From assembly GCA_965153455.1 (NCBI GenBank), contig OZ234502.1, forward strand, positions 413,267 to 477,266: a DNA stretch of 64,000 nucleotides. The letters run 5' to 3'. Each line of letters begins with the position of its first letter. Within the stretch, counting starts at the first letter, position 1. Made by a program: the position numbers and the translations under genes. This stretch comes from Sphagnum compactum. Lineage: Eukaryota > Bryophyta > Sphagnopsida > Sphagnales. The notes under the pieces are model-generated. The model searched no databases. It was not told the origin of the DNA and worked only from the letters and a program-made list of their open reading frames with translations. Of this stretch, positions 12,601 through 24,352 are shown piece by piece.

Positions 12601-15088
12601 TTCTGCAATATCCTAAAAGTAAAAAGTTGATCTTCAACCAGGACAGGTTATCAAGCATAGCCTCATATTCAGGAAGTACTTAACATATGTTGCATGAAGT
12701 TCCAATTAATAGATTGAATGTGTATGGGGATTCAGGCTCACCTGGTGGCCACAAGAAAGTGAACTTCAATGAGTTGCCTGCATCAAGTAATGACACAACA
12801 AGTCCTGCAGAGGTCATCATTGCTCAAGACAAGCTGCAAGAGTTGACTTCAGATGTGAGTTTGCTGGCCGTGTGTCCATTTGGCAACATTCTTGATGTGT
12901 TAGCCAGTTTTATCATTTGCAAAGTTTTAAGTCCCAAATAACCCCCACAAGGAAACAGGGTCATGAAAAAAACAGTAATAGATCAACACATTCTTCATGC
13001 TAGAACCCATAAGTGACCATTCCAAAACTCTGCTTCTGAATCGTGTAAATGGTTTAGACAGTGTCAGCATGGACTCTAAGGAGATTGATGAAGTTGGTGC
13101 GCACCCACAACATGACCACATTTTCTTCAATGCTGTCTGCTAACTGGGAAATCGATAGTGAAGCTCAGGCTAAGGCTGCAGCTAAGCAGGTTACACCCCC
13201 CTATAACCCATTTATGGCAAGAACTATTTTTTCCCCATATTCATGGTTGATGGAGAGAACCCCATAGGAATCATGCTCCTTTTCATCAGACATCCAAGTG
13301 CATGTTGCATACAGATTTTCTACAATGTCGCTGAGCCAGGGAAGACAAGTCTGTCACTGCAAAACTTTGTGGAAATGTTGCCCGAGGACAAAGCAATGAA
13401 AGCATTTGCATTGTTTGAAGTATCAGATGAAGGCACAATCTCAAAAAAGGCTCTAGTGAAGTGGGTGGTTAATGTGTACAAGGAGCGCAAGGCATTGTCT
13501 CTCACTCTTAGTGACAACCGGACAGTGGTTGCAAAACTTCACAGAGTGCTGGATGTGGTAGGACAATTCAATTCAATCCCCAGGACTTCAAATGCTATTT
13601 ACAGATGACAGCAGCATTTTGATCATGTGAAACTTTGGTGGCAAGGCTTTTTTAAGGATTTCCACAGATTTTTAACTTTCCTGGTTCATACTGGTTGTGC
13701 AGCTCGTGCTGGCCATTCTGCTCACAATCTGCTTGCTCATAATGGGCGTGAACACTCAAAAGCTATTGGTGGCCTTCTCCTCAATCTTGCTTCCCTCTGT
13801 GTTTGTATTTGGCAATGCAGCAAGAAGCACATTTGAGTCACTCATCTTCCTTTTCATTGTGCACCCATTTGATGTGGGCGACCGAATCCTGGTCGATGGA
13901 GTGTCCTTACTCGTTGAGGTCTACCCTTCCTGCTTTGCCTCCCTTTCTCTCTCACACATTGACACCCAGCTTCTGCACTAGTCTGGTTGGACTAACAAAT
14001 CACCTGTGGCTTTCTTTTTGCAGGAGATGAATATCCTCAACACCGTTCTTCTCAGGTAACAAAGTACTCTCAAACTCTGACCAGCAATCAATGTAGGCTG
14101 ACAACATATTAGGATTTCATGTTCTGAAAATAAGTGTGGTCATGACATTAAAATAGGTTTTTCCTAGTTTTGATTTCCCTGATTTGCCAATGTAATGTGT
14201 GCTATAAACACAGTGGCTCCAACGAGAAGGTGTATTACCCTAATTCAATCCTGGCATCAAAACCCATTTCCAACTACAACCGAAGCCCGGATCAATGGGA
14301 TGCCATTGACTTCCAAATCCATGCAACAACACCGGTGGAGAAGATTGGCATTCTGAAGGAGCAAATGGGAAAGTACATGGAGAGTCTTCCTCAGTTCTGG
14401 TATCCGACTTTCCGATTACTGTGTAAGGATATTGAGGATTCCAACCGCATGAAGATGTCACTCTGGATGCAACACCATCTCAACTTCCAGGTACAGCTCC
14501 TGAACAAACAACCCCACAATTCAAATCTCCTCTGTAATAATCTATATAACAAAGATAGCTTATGTCTGTGTATCTGAATCCTTCATACCTACCTACAAAC
14601 CTACCCTTCCCTCTTACAAACCTACTCTGTCCCTCCCGACCTCATTGACAATAGAATGGAGTGGGTGGACAGATACCCATCCCTGGCTCGTATCTGACAA
14701 CATAAAACCTGAAAATTGGCTCAAGATCCCACAAAAGAAATTGTTAGATGCTTGTTCTCTTTAGTTTTTTCCAATTCTCAAACTTGGAAAAAACAAACAT
14801 GCAACTCAATTCACATAGATCAATTCCACACTAGACACTAGTGAGTCCTCCTTTATGAGACCCTGGATGAATTCACATCAGACGCCATTGAGTCCTTTTG
14901 GTTCTTTTTATTATCCATTTTTTGAGTACCATAATCAGGAAGCTGGTGAGAGATGGCAACGAAGAAGCAACATGATTTTGCACATGAAGGCATTGATGGA
15001 AGAGTTGAAGATTGGATTCCAGCTCCCTCGTCAAGAGATTACAGTCACAGGAATTCCTTTACTCGATGTCCCCCGCACCAGCAATTAA
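9676..15088 (+). CDS. MscS-like mechanosensitive ion channel (MSL10 type)
   Basis: Mechanosensitive channel of the plant plasma-membrane MSL family (MscS domain); it should release ions when membrane tension rises. Thirteen exons: 9676-10749, 10836-11072, 11364-11537, 11807-12043, 12185-12292, 12449-12524, 12736-12854, 13058-13189, 13315-13557, 13703-13918, 14024-14055, 14214-14490, 14939-15088. All introns are GT-AG and phases agree, giving 1024 residues. The start sits in AAAACCATGGC. Residues 1-358 are low-complexity and probably disordered, with basic motifs near 259-292. Membrane segments lie in exons 2 (about 382-398, 418-436), 3, 4 and 10. Diagnostic text: CGRLISG, RKRVLYFVYGLR, SFHRAAYFDRIQDSLF, VNVYKERKALSLTL, then the pore and beta domain with FIVHPFDVGDRILVDG, EMNILNTV and VYYPNSILASK. 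The linker 575-675 is variable. Order and spacing match Arabidopsis MSL10-like proteins, but the protein is longer (those are about 730-740 residues, from memory), mostly at the N-terminus. The exon 11/12 junction gives Ser where Arg is usual. Confidence 0.93.
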
Positions 15089-16556
15089 CTTAACTAAACC
15101 CACTGGCTGGCCACCCTCCTCAACAGCTCTCACATTTTGCTGCAAACCCAAGTCCTCCCTGTTTCTTCCTCTAGCCTTACTTTTCTTCTTCTTCTTCTCC
15201 ATTATATCTGTTTGCAATAATTGTTGCCTTTCTCTCTGGCAATTCCTGCCTGAACAATGCAATTAATTTATCAATTTAACTTGATACACTTCTGCAGTCT
15301 TCTTATTTATTTATGTCTACAAAAACTGAAACACGAATTTTCATTTCGCAACACCCTAACCCTGCATTCATTTCAATCTGTTGTTGACTGCATTTTATCT
15401 ACCTTCATATCTATCACGAAGATGGATGGAATGCCCCCCACAATCATGATTCTTTGTGTATCTCCAAATTGTTGTTATGTATCTCCAAATGTTCATAAGC
15501 ATCGGACCATGGAGAGTAGGCAAATCTCTAATACCTATCTTCCCAGGATGTGACATACAAGCTTCGCCTCGAAGTATCACCCCGTGGCAAAATGTGCCAA
15601 ATGAATGTGAGCTCCTTATCATTCGTTGTCGTGCTTATGGCTATTGACATATCCATGTCCCATGCCAAAACTTGGAAAAGGCTTGTCCAATACATGATAA
15701 TATCACAATGTTTATACACGTAATTTTTGTTTTGATCATACTTCAAGTGAATCAAATTTTGAGCTACCTTGCAAGACTTGGTCATGAGTTGAATTCACCA
15801 TCAGGTCATATTATTACATCTTATGGCATTCCAATAGTGTTGTAATTGGGTCTGCTAATTAATGGAAATCCATGTGGATTCATGTGTGTCAAACCCGGAG
15901 GAGGTGAGTTGGGCAATTGACTGCTCAAGTTATGATGGTGAGTAAATAATGACCAATTATGAAAGGGGTGCAAATCCAAGGTGGGAAACCTTTCAATTGG
16001 TGAAGTAACTTAATTGTCTTTTTTACATCAAAGTCTTTTATATTTGGTTCAATAATTTCAATAATTTGGATGTTAAACTTTTTCAGTACATTTATAAATT
16101 CATGCACATGACAGTAAAGTAGTGTTTAAATTGAAGGCTAATAATTTGCATAAATTTGAACCTATGTTTGCTTGCCTTTTGTGTCTTGCATTACACCACC
16201 AGATTTCCGCATCTAATTATGGTGACTGTCTTTAGCAGTGTTTTTTTTGGTTTCGATTTTGTGATATCAAAAGTTTGGGAAACAAATTCAGTTTTTTTAA
16301 TCAAAATTAGTCAAATATAGAATTTTCAAAAATTTCAAAAAATTTCAATAGTTTCAAAATTTTTTGGGACCAAGTAAAAAATTCACCACTGAAAAAAAAA
16401 AAAAAAAAACCCGGTCATTAGCCATGCCAAAACACATAGGTACTCATAATCCAACATACAAACGCATATTTTGGAAAACAATTGAAGCACAACAACAGCT
16501 GCAATAGAAAAACATGTGTGTCAAAAGGTAAACGGCCTTTGAAAATAGTAGACTGA
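15089..16556. other. MSL 3' flank and AT-rich spacer
   Basis: It begins with T/C-rich sequence (CTTCTTCTTCTTC near 15188) that is probably the 3' UTR. A repeated TGTATCTCCAAAT word occurs at about 15457 and 15478. A run of about 20 A residues is near 16391. No further gene is seen. Confidence 0.5.
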
Positions 16557-16930
16557 AACCATCTCCATCAAATGCTCAGTATGTGACCATGCACCAAATA
16601 TTTCTCACATCCAAGTTTTTATTACTACGTAACTCTTTTCCAACCCCACCCACAAAATTGAAACTGGGACTGCAAACTATGTGGGAGACTACTAATAGTA
16701 ACCCCCACTTGGACCAATCAAACTATTTACCCAATCAGAAACAGGGAGCAGTCGATAAATATGATTTGACTGTGTTTATTAGACTGTTCCAGGGCTCGTC
16801 CAGGGCTCTCTGAAAAGTTGTGCATTTTTTCAGTGCATTCACTGGGTTTCACTGATGAACCCTCATCCAAGATTTACAATGCATGGATCACATACATACT
16901 GAATGTTGGTGGAGATGCTCTTAATAAAAA
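16557..16930 (+). mobile_element. Small nonautonomous element, family B copy 1
   Basis: It starts at CCATCTCCATCAAATGCTCA and ends at GGTGGAGATGCTCTTA, so its ends are imperfect inverted repeats of the form GAGCATCTCCA...TGGAGATGCTC. The interior TGTGACCAT...ATATTTCTCACATCC and AATCAGAAACAGGGAGCAG is shared with the copy at 60244-60594. The size (about 370 bp), inverted ends and lack of an ORF fit a MITE. The end sequence resembles the GAGCATCTCCA termini common among plant Harbinger-like MITEs; that superfamily is inferred. Confidence 0.65.
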
Positions 16931-17019
16931 GCCAATTGTTTCTTCTTGAGTCATACCATGACCTCCTTAACTGTGTATACACATGCATAAATGCATGAAA
17001 ACAAGGGGTGTGTGACACT

Positions 17020-17296
17020 GTGGCCTTGCTGTTTCCGTTGAAAAGTATCTCAAGGCAAAAGAAGAATTATGAAAATTCAAATATTTCACCACGCAAAAAT
17101 ATAATCTTCAAAAAAATCCTCTAAACGAAACCAAAATCCTTCAAGATATCATAACTCTATAACTAATCTCAAGTTTCAACACAAGCCAAAATATCATCTT
17201 TCAAAAATCCTCATATAATAAAAATAGACCTATTATTATTACCTAGGGGCCAAAATCCCTTAAGCTACTATACCCTATAATGAATCTAAACACAAA
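17020..17296 (+). mobile_element. Dispersed element, family A copy 1 (3' end truncated)
   Basis: It begins GTGGCCTTGC and contains AAGGCAAAAGAAGAATTATG, ATTTCACCACGCAAAAATA, AAACCAAAATCCTTCAAGA and AGGGGCCAAAATCCCTTAAG in the same order as the copies at 30108, 35178 and 56174. It ends after AATGAATCTAAACACAA, before the usual terminal GGCAAGGCC, next to the small element at 17314. Confidence 0.8.
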
Positions 17297-17313
17297 CAAT
17301 CTCCGATATATCA

Positions 17314-17537
17314 TAGTACCTAGGCTGGTTCAGTACCAATTTGGCAAATAATGATTTTGTTTTGTCATTTACTTTTGGCAGTAAAATGATAATATTTTAC
17401 AATTAGGCTCTATACTGAATAATGAAGTTAGTGTGCTTGAGAGTTTTTTTCAGATTTTCAGCATGTCAGTAGATATTTTTCAAAAGAATTGGCAAATCCA
17501 AAAATAATTACTTAGTGCCTAACCAGCCTAGGTACTA
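17314..17537. mobile_element. 224-bp MITE with 17-bp perfect terminal inverted repeats
   Basis: TAGTACCTAGGCTGGTT at 17314-17330 is the exact reverse complement of AACCAGCCTAGGTACTA at 17521-17537. The outer TA of each end could be a TA target duplication, as in Tc1/mariner-derived elements, leaving 15-bp inverted ends that start GTACC. There is no ORF inside. It sits exactly where family A copy 1 is cut short. No other copy was noticed in the window. Confidence 0.75.
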
Positions 17538-17799
17538 CAATATTGGGTGGTTACAAGTTGAAAAGAAATGAACATATTTTATTCTAAAATCGAGGTGATA
17601 GTCCATTCATGGGATGATACAAAAAGTGTGAACCCTAAAGCTTCAATTTTTCCATTCAACTTGTTGGCAATTGTTGGGGCTATTTGCCTAAACCCCAAAT
17701 GGATAATTTTTCAATTGGAATTGATAGCATGGTACAACAATAAATAATACCATTATAAATTTATGATTGAAAAATCTAAGCTCCTTTTTGTTTAGGAAA

Positions 17800-18113
17800 T
17801 TTGTCAGAAAATTGGAGAGAGTTTTGCTTCTTGATGGCTGGAGTGCACTTTTGTTGGAGAGATTTTTGCTTTGTGAGATGGAGAGATTTTTGGTCAAGGG
17901 TGAAGAGCATAGTTGCTGAAGAAATTTTTGCTTGTTGGGTGGAAGGATATTTTGGTGGAAAGATTTGTGCTTGTTGTTGGGTAGAGACATTTTTGGGTGG
18001 ACAGATTTTTGCTTGTTGGGTGGAGAGAATTTTTGGTGGGAAGATTTGTGCTTGTTGGATGGAGAGAATTTTTGGTGGGAAGATTTGTGCTTGTTGGGTG
18101 GAGAGATTTGTCA
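17800..18113. repeat. Degenerate minisatellite with a 39-bp unit, array 1
   Basis: The unit reads GCTTGTTGGGTGGAGAGA followed by ATTTTTGGTGGGAAGATTTG. About eight units are present, the last two or three nearly identical (about 18010-18110) and the earlier ones eroded. Because 39 is divisible by three, frames stay open on both strands, but the peptides are simple repeats with no known match. A related array is at 20130-20340. Confidence 0.8.
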
Positions 18114-18119
18114 TTGGGC

Positions 18120-18415
18120 TTAGCTACCAAGGCAAGGATATTGTGTTTAGATTCATTATAGAGTATAGTAGCTTCATGGATTTTGGCCCCTAGGTAATAA
18201 TAATAGGTCTATTTTTATATGAGGATTTTGGAAAGATGATATTTTGGCTCTTGTCGAAGCTTGAGACTAGTTACAAAGTTATAATATCTTGGAGGATTTT
18301 GGTTTCTTTTAGTGGATTTTTTGAAGATTAATATATTTTTGCATGGTGAAATATTTGAGTTTCCATAATTCTTCTTTTGCCTTCAGATACTTTTTAATGT
18401 GAATGGCAAGGTCAC
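18120..18415 (-). mobile_element. Dispersed element, family A copy 2 (inverted)
   Basis: It is a reverse-complement copy of family A: the plus strand reads ACCAAGGCAAGGATATTGTG at its left and GAATGGCAAGGTCACCCC at its right, with the ATTTTGGCCCC, AGGTCTATTTTTATATGAGG and GGATTTTGGTTTCTTTT blocks between. With copy 1 at 17020 it makes an inverted pair about 0.8 kb apart. Confidence 0.8.
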
Positions 18416-20050
18416 CCCTTGTTAACCCTGTCTGTGCTTACAAAGGCCATAAGAATAGTGTAGAAAATATACTCAAATATATGGGGTCTAATAGAATAGG
18501 CTTGTGTCTATGGATGAAAAAAAGCCAAGCTTATATGATCAATCATGCAAAGAAAAACATAATTCATCTATGAGATGTTGTAGTACCTTGGCAGCTTGGA
18601 CATTAATTAAATTATTCATAAAAATGTTGAGATTTTTTAAGTAAAGGCCTTTCTATTTTATTTTATTTTAAAGAGAACAGAATTTTGTGAAGGAAAATCA
18701 AGAATCTATAGTAATAATAAGTTATTTTTCCACACAAAATCTTCAAATTTAATTGATTATTCAACAAACATGTATCGAAGCTGCCCTTGTACTACAATAG
18801 TTCAAACAAGGTGTCTCGAATTCTTTTGAAGAGTTGCCTTACCGAACTAGTTCTTAATAGGAATACATGCCTGCCATGTTCAAAATTTAAATGAAGCTCT
18901 CAAACACAATTATAGCTTCATTATTTAGTATAATGTCAAAATTTTAATTATTTTAATTTCCAAACATAACTAACAAAAGTGATTAATTATTAAACACCTT
19001 GTCTAGTTACTAGGATAATGAAATTTATTTACAGGCCATGGCCCATTTACATGATCCGTGTAATTATAATTGTAAGATTTTTTTAAAAAAATTACGCATG
19101 CATGGTTTTACACAACCATGCAAAACATGTAAAAATGTGGTACTTTTATTTTTGGATGGGTAGCCGGGGTTACCCAAAAATTAGAGATAGAAATTGTACT
19201 CAAACAATGAGGTGGGGGCAACATGCATCCAAGATATTTCCCAATAGCATCACAAATTGTCCCAAATCCTTTGATACCGTCAAAATTAATTAATATCAAT
19301 GGTAAAATCATTAAGGGTACTTAAAAATATATAGGTGCACTTACATGCACAACATTGGTTTTTTCTTTTGGGAAGAGAGTTGAATTTTTTTAATTTTTTT
19401 TAAATTTTTAGTTTTTTGCTGTTTTCAATGAGTTCCCAAAAGGTGTTTGCAATAGCACCTCACTTTTATCCCATATGCTTTGCCCAAAGTTGTCCTCTTT
19501 TAACTTATATTGATGTGCCAAAATGAGGTTGCATTTTGTGTTCCAAAAAAAACTTCTATATTGGGGAGGTTCCAAAATTTCTATTTTTTTTGTTCTTTTT
19601 TGGGTCAATCAAATAGAAAAGGTTGAACTTGGGAGATAGGCCTCCATCTTATTAGGTGATACAAAGATGAACTAATTAGTAATGGTGCATTCACACTTGA
19701 TGTTAAGTCAGTGTTAAATGAGAATCTAGGTGGCATCCTAGGTGGCACCCAATGTTAAATGGGCCATAGCTCAATATTAAGTGAATGTTAGCTTAACATA
19801 TAATTTTCATATTAGCAATTAGGTTTAAGTCCTAAATGGCTAGCATGGTGTTAGGGGACTCAATCCTAGAGTCCCTAACACCAAGTGTGATAAAAAAAAG
19901 CACCCTAGTTCTGACATGTTGCATGCAAACAACATGCACATTGCAAAGAGATTTTAACAAGAATTTGGGTTTCTGCAGTTTCACATTCTCCATATTTCCT
20001 TACTTTGCAGATACCACTGAAAGAGGGGATAGGGGGTGAAAGAGAGGGTG
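18416..20050. other. AT-rich intergenic DNA
   Basis: AT-rich with T runs near 19386-19410. A short local repeat, TTAAGTCAGTGTTAAATG...GTTAAATGGGCC, is near 19700-19760. There are only short open frames with no family signal. Confidence 0.55.
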
Positions 20051-20129
20051 ACCTTACGGATAACTTTATTGTATTGAGAGATTTTTCTCAAGGTCCTCAT
20101 GTTCGTAGACAGGGTTCTGGTGGCACATT

Positions 20130-20340
20130 AATTGTGGTGTTTGTTTTGCTTGTTGGTGGAGAGAATTTTTGGGGGAGAGATATTTGTGCTGGCTAGCTGG
20201 GTGAAGCGAATTTTTGGTGCAGAGATTTGTTTTTGCTTGTTGGGTGGAGAGAATTTTTGGTGGAGAGATTTTGTACTCGTTGGGTGGAGACCATTGTTGG
20301 TGGAAAGAATTTTGCTTGTTGGGAGAAGAGATCTGTGATT
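20130..20340. repeat. 39-bp type minisatellite, array 2
   Basis: Five or six diverged units carry TTGTTGGGTGGAGAGAATTT and TTTGGTGGAGAGA, the same unit as the array at 17800-18113. It runs into a GTT microsatellite (about 20342-20365). Long minus-strand frames rich in Gln, Ser and Thr across it come from the repeat. Confidence 0.75.
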
Positions 20341-23100
20341 CTTGTTGTTGTTGTTGTTGCTGTTGTTTGACAGAAGAAAAGATTGGGCTGAGAATAGCAA
20401 TTGTTGCAATCAGAAAATTTTGCAATGTCAGCAAAAATTTTGCAAGAAAGCCTCAGCTCATGAATTTGCAACATCAGCAGCCACTGTAGCAGCTGCTGTA
20501 GTACAACAAAGTGCCAAAAAAACTGCAGCAGTTGGCGGAAGTGGGACCCATAATCCGCAACAACAGCAATCTTGATTCTGAGTCCCTCTCATCACGCAAA
20601 ATCCAAAGATGCAGGTTTAGTCCTTTGTGTACGTGTCGCGACACAGGAGCAATCACGCCGCACAGATTTTGAAACCCACAAAACCCCATATCACTTGCAC
20701 AATTTGTGGGCTGCTGCTGCTGATCATAATCATAATCATCATCATCATTCATGTTTCTGATGATGACCAGGATAAGAGGAGAAGAACAGATCCCGATTTG
20801 GGTTCTGCTTAAAATTGGAGATTGTGTTCAGTCAGAGTCGCAAAAGATCTTTTCATTGTTGTAGCAAAACCCCACCGCCATCACCATCGCTATCACCATC
20901 TCCACCTTCATCTACAACATCATCTCCATCTTCCTTTTGTTCTTGTTCTGGTTCTGCTGCTGCTTCTGTTGCTTGTTTTTTCCTGAGATTTTACTTAAGC
21001 TTCTTCGGTTGTGCTTTTTGAAGTTTTGTTGTTGTTGTCTGTTTTTTGGGTTTAGGGACCATGTTTTCTCTTCGTATCTGGGCTTTGGAGTTTCAGTCTG
21101 TAGTTAGAGCTTTGTCCCGCTTGTGTATGCTCTATGCACGGATGTGGCAGTACTTGCTGTGAAGACGAAGAGGAAGAGTGTCTTCCCAAATCGTCTTCCT
21201 CCTCCTCACTTGGGTGGTAAGTTTTCTTTTCCCTTCTTCTTCTTCTTCTTCTTCTTCTTCCTTCCATTGTGCAATTCTTTTAGTTTCGTAATCCTTCGTA
21301 TCTTCTTTGTCTTTAGGTTTTTGTGTTTGGGTTTTTGGCTTTCGCTGCTGCTGTGCAGTTTGTGAAGTTTTCTGCAGACATTTGTGAAGAGGAAATACTC
21401 AACGTTGTTGTTGCTGCTGTTTTTGTGGCCAGAAGATGTGGAGCCTGAATCAAGTCTTTAATGATGATGAATCTCTTCTTTACTCCCATCCTTAAAACTC
21501 TGGTATGCAGTTCTTCGAACCTTTGCAATTTTTGTTGTTTCTGGTATTTTTGTGTCACAGAATTCCATCCGAAAGCTCAGAACCAAAACCCTAATTTAGG
21601 AACAATGTCTGATTGTGGTCGGTTTACCCACTCCTCAATGAGAAATTCTTGGTTGGTTTTGAATGGTTTTTTGAAAGCCTTTTTCTTCCCCAGGAAAAGC
21701 CTTGTTCTTGGATAGAAGAAGGTAAAGCAAAATTCCAGGTTGCATTCCAACCCCTGCAATTCTGGATGTGCTTTTGCTTGTTGCATACTATGTGGTCATG
21801 GAGTTTGAGCATGGAATCTCAACAAACTAAAACCCTAAACCCCTTGTCCAATTTGGGGGGGTTTTCCCATTACAAATCTCAGAAACCTGGCATTTTGGAT
21901 TTGCATAGCAGAATCAGGGGTGAGAAGAGGATTTCTTGATTGTGAACAGGAGGATAGTGTGATGTGTAGTAGGGTTGAGCAATCATAGCAGATGATTTCA
22001 AGTGAGAACTTGCTTGCAAGCTATGCTTTCATGGTTGATTTGCAAGCAAAGTTTTACCTTATTTTTGGATGGTAAACACATTCTCTAAGGTCAAAATTGT
22101 TGTTTATTTTCTGAACTGATATTGTAGGCCTGACAAGTTGATGTCAAAACTCTTTACTATTATTATTTGTCAACTGTTTACTCTGAATTCTGATTTTGAA
22201 ACCTTTGGGTCTTTTTATGCTGTAGGTGTTTCTCATAGTGTTACCTATTTGTTGGTGCTCCATGGTGATCTGTTGAACCTCAGAAACCTCTTGGGCAGCC
22301 AGTGTCTCAACTTCTTCTGAATTATGCTGCATTAGATAACACACCCCCCCCCCCCACAATCTGGTTAGAGTTGATGCTCTTTTATATCCAGTGACATTCA
22401 GGAATTGGGATGTATATTCATGTGTGTCAGTCCATTAAAGACAGTGAATCTTGTAAGGAGATTCAGGCATTAAGGATGAGGGGGTGAATGCAAGATGCAT
22501 GTACTCTGTTGCCAGATCTTGGCATGATTCATTCTCCTGTTTGGTTTCATAGAGCGTCATTTCAGAATCAGAATCATAAGCTAAAATTGAGTTGAATTTT
22601 AATTCACAGCTTTGAGAATTTGTGTTGGATGAACAACAAGCTTTTTTATGTTGGTTTTGTGGGTGTTTTCAGACAGGATCCTCCTCCACCTGTAAGGAGT
22701 GCCTTTCCTTAAGGCCTGTTGGTTCAACCAACTGGTTGGCTAGCAGCAGAATGCTTCTACATCATGGCTGCAGTCTACCTTTATCCCTTCTCCTACTTGG
22801 CATCGAATGTAGGTGATGAGGCTGCACAGCAACAAATCCCATCAAAAGGCTCACCCTGCTGCAGCTCCTCTACTTGCCTTGATGAACTTGCCATGTATGT
22901 CATCTGCTTCCAGCTTGAACATCCGGTTTTGTCCTCTTCTGCAGGTCAGTGTGCAGGAGACTTTCATACATTGCCAGATAGAAATTCCTTGTTCTTGGCT
23001 GGGTATTTGATGGACATAGAATGTCCCTAAATTTTCCTGTGGGGGCAAAATGAATCCTCACAAAGCTTTGCAAATTACAAATTTCCATGAAACAATTCAT
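20341..23100 (+). other. Possible transcribed region of unknown nature
   Basis: Base composition is less AT-rich than on either side, and there are many leader-like microsatellites: GTT near 20342, CAT near 20722-20750, and a CTT run near 21233-21264. A 28-codon frame at 21134-21220 begins MHGCGSTCCEDEEEE and ends just where a strong donor-like site (GGTGGTAAGTTTTC) lies. Joining it to any nearby AG acceptor that I tried either hits a stop or leads into an unrecognised frame. Other splice-like sites are TTCTGCAG near 21376 and TCTGCAG near 22945. I could not assemble a protein. It may be a noncoding RNA, a long leader, or a decayed gene. Confidence 0.25.
22344..22355. repeat. C12 homopolymer
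   Basis: Twelve consecutive C residues in otherwise mixed sequence. Confidence 0.9.
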
Positions 23101-23849
23101 TGGTTTTTCTAAGACATCTTATGGGTGTTATTAAACCTGCTAGTGGGATTTTGAATTTGATACACAGATGTGGAAGTTTGTTGTCAAGAATGGTGTAGTC
23201 TTAATTGTGGAGTAAGACAGGTTATATGACTTTGTTTTGACTGCTTGATGGAAAACTCGATGCCTGGTTTAACGCATCCTTGAACACCCAAAACTCTTAA
23301 TCCTAAAGTTTTTTTTGTGGTTTGCAAATTCTGCACAGATTGGCTTGGTTTTTTGTTTGGAGTCAACAAATAAACTTGAGCCAGCTTTTGTGTATGACTA
23401 TGGCTTTATTGTTGCAACCCAGATTTTTAAAAACCTCTTTTCCTAGAGCATCTTCATTTCCATGCATTTACTGTAGAAAGCAATTTTCTAGAGGATTTTA
23501 TTGTGCTGATGTCCAGTGTGAACATGGTGTTCTTTTTTTGAGTTGAGGAGTTCATTTCAATATTGGTCAGGTTGGGGTTTTTTATAGGAACCGTTGGGTC
23601 CAGGTTTAGGGTTTAGTGTTGGGTTTAGTGTTTTTTTTATAAAATCGACAACTAGTCAGTTCAGGTTTAAGGAATATGTTAAAAATTGAAACCCGTTAAT
23701 TTCAAGTTCAAGTCTATTTTTTTAGATTATTGATTCTTTGGGTTGATAGTTCGAAGATTTACTAGGTTTGTTGGTTCTGGTTTTAAGGTGGTATTAGGTT
23801 CAATGTTTTAGACTACCCATACAAGCATTTTTGCCAAGGAGGTTTCTTC

Positions 23850-24048
23850 AAAGTCTTGATTCTCTTTGGGTGAACACATCCATGTGATCTCATTCTTGTC
23901 CAAGTTACTAAACTTCTTGATTCTCTTTAGGTGAACACATCCATGTGGTCTCATTCTTCTCCAAGTTATTAAACTTCTTGATTCTCTTTAGGCGAGCACA
24001 TCCATGTGGTCTTATTCTTCTCCAAGTTACTAAACTTCCAAGAGAAGA
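23850..24048. repeat. Three tandem units of about 62 bp
   Basis: TTCTTGATTCTCTTT(G/A)GG is followed by GAACACATCCATGTG and CTCATTCTTCTCCAAGTTA. It is present three times, starting near 23854, 23914 and 23977, and is well conserved. It abuts a fragment of family A. Confidence 0.85.
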
Positions 24049-24058
24049 GTGCATCTTC

Positions 24059-24110
24059 ATTATTCATATACTCTATAATGAATCTAAACACGATATCCTT
24101 GCCTTGTGAG
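24059..24110 (+). mobile_element. Family A fragment (3' end only)
   Basis: CATATACTCTATAATGAATC followed by TAAACACGATATCCTTGCCTTG matches the 3' end of family A copies. The rest of the element is missing. Confidence 0.65.
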
Positions 24111-24352
24111 ACAAAAACCAAAACAAAGTCACAAGTAGGAAGTGAGAAGAAAAACAATACAAACAAACAAAGTCTTCCAAGGAAGGAGTGGGAAGTGGAA
24201 AAAGAAAAACAAAGGGAAGCAGTGGGATGGGAAGTGAGAAAAAACACAAACAAAGGAAGGAGAGGCACACAAAATGAAACAAAGTCACAAGTAGCCAACA
24301 CTGGTTCATTCCCATTGTTTGTTTGTGGAGTCTCATCAATATCTGTGCATTT

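Noticed and set aside
20066-20474. Minus-strand frames rich in Gln, Asn and Ser
   Set aside because: They come from the 39-bp minisatellite and a GTT microsatellite read on the other strand.
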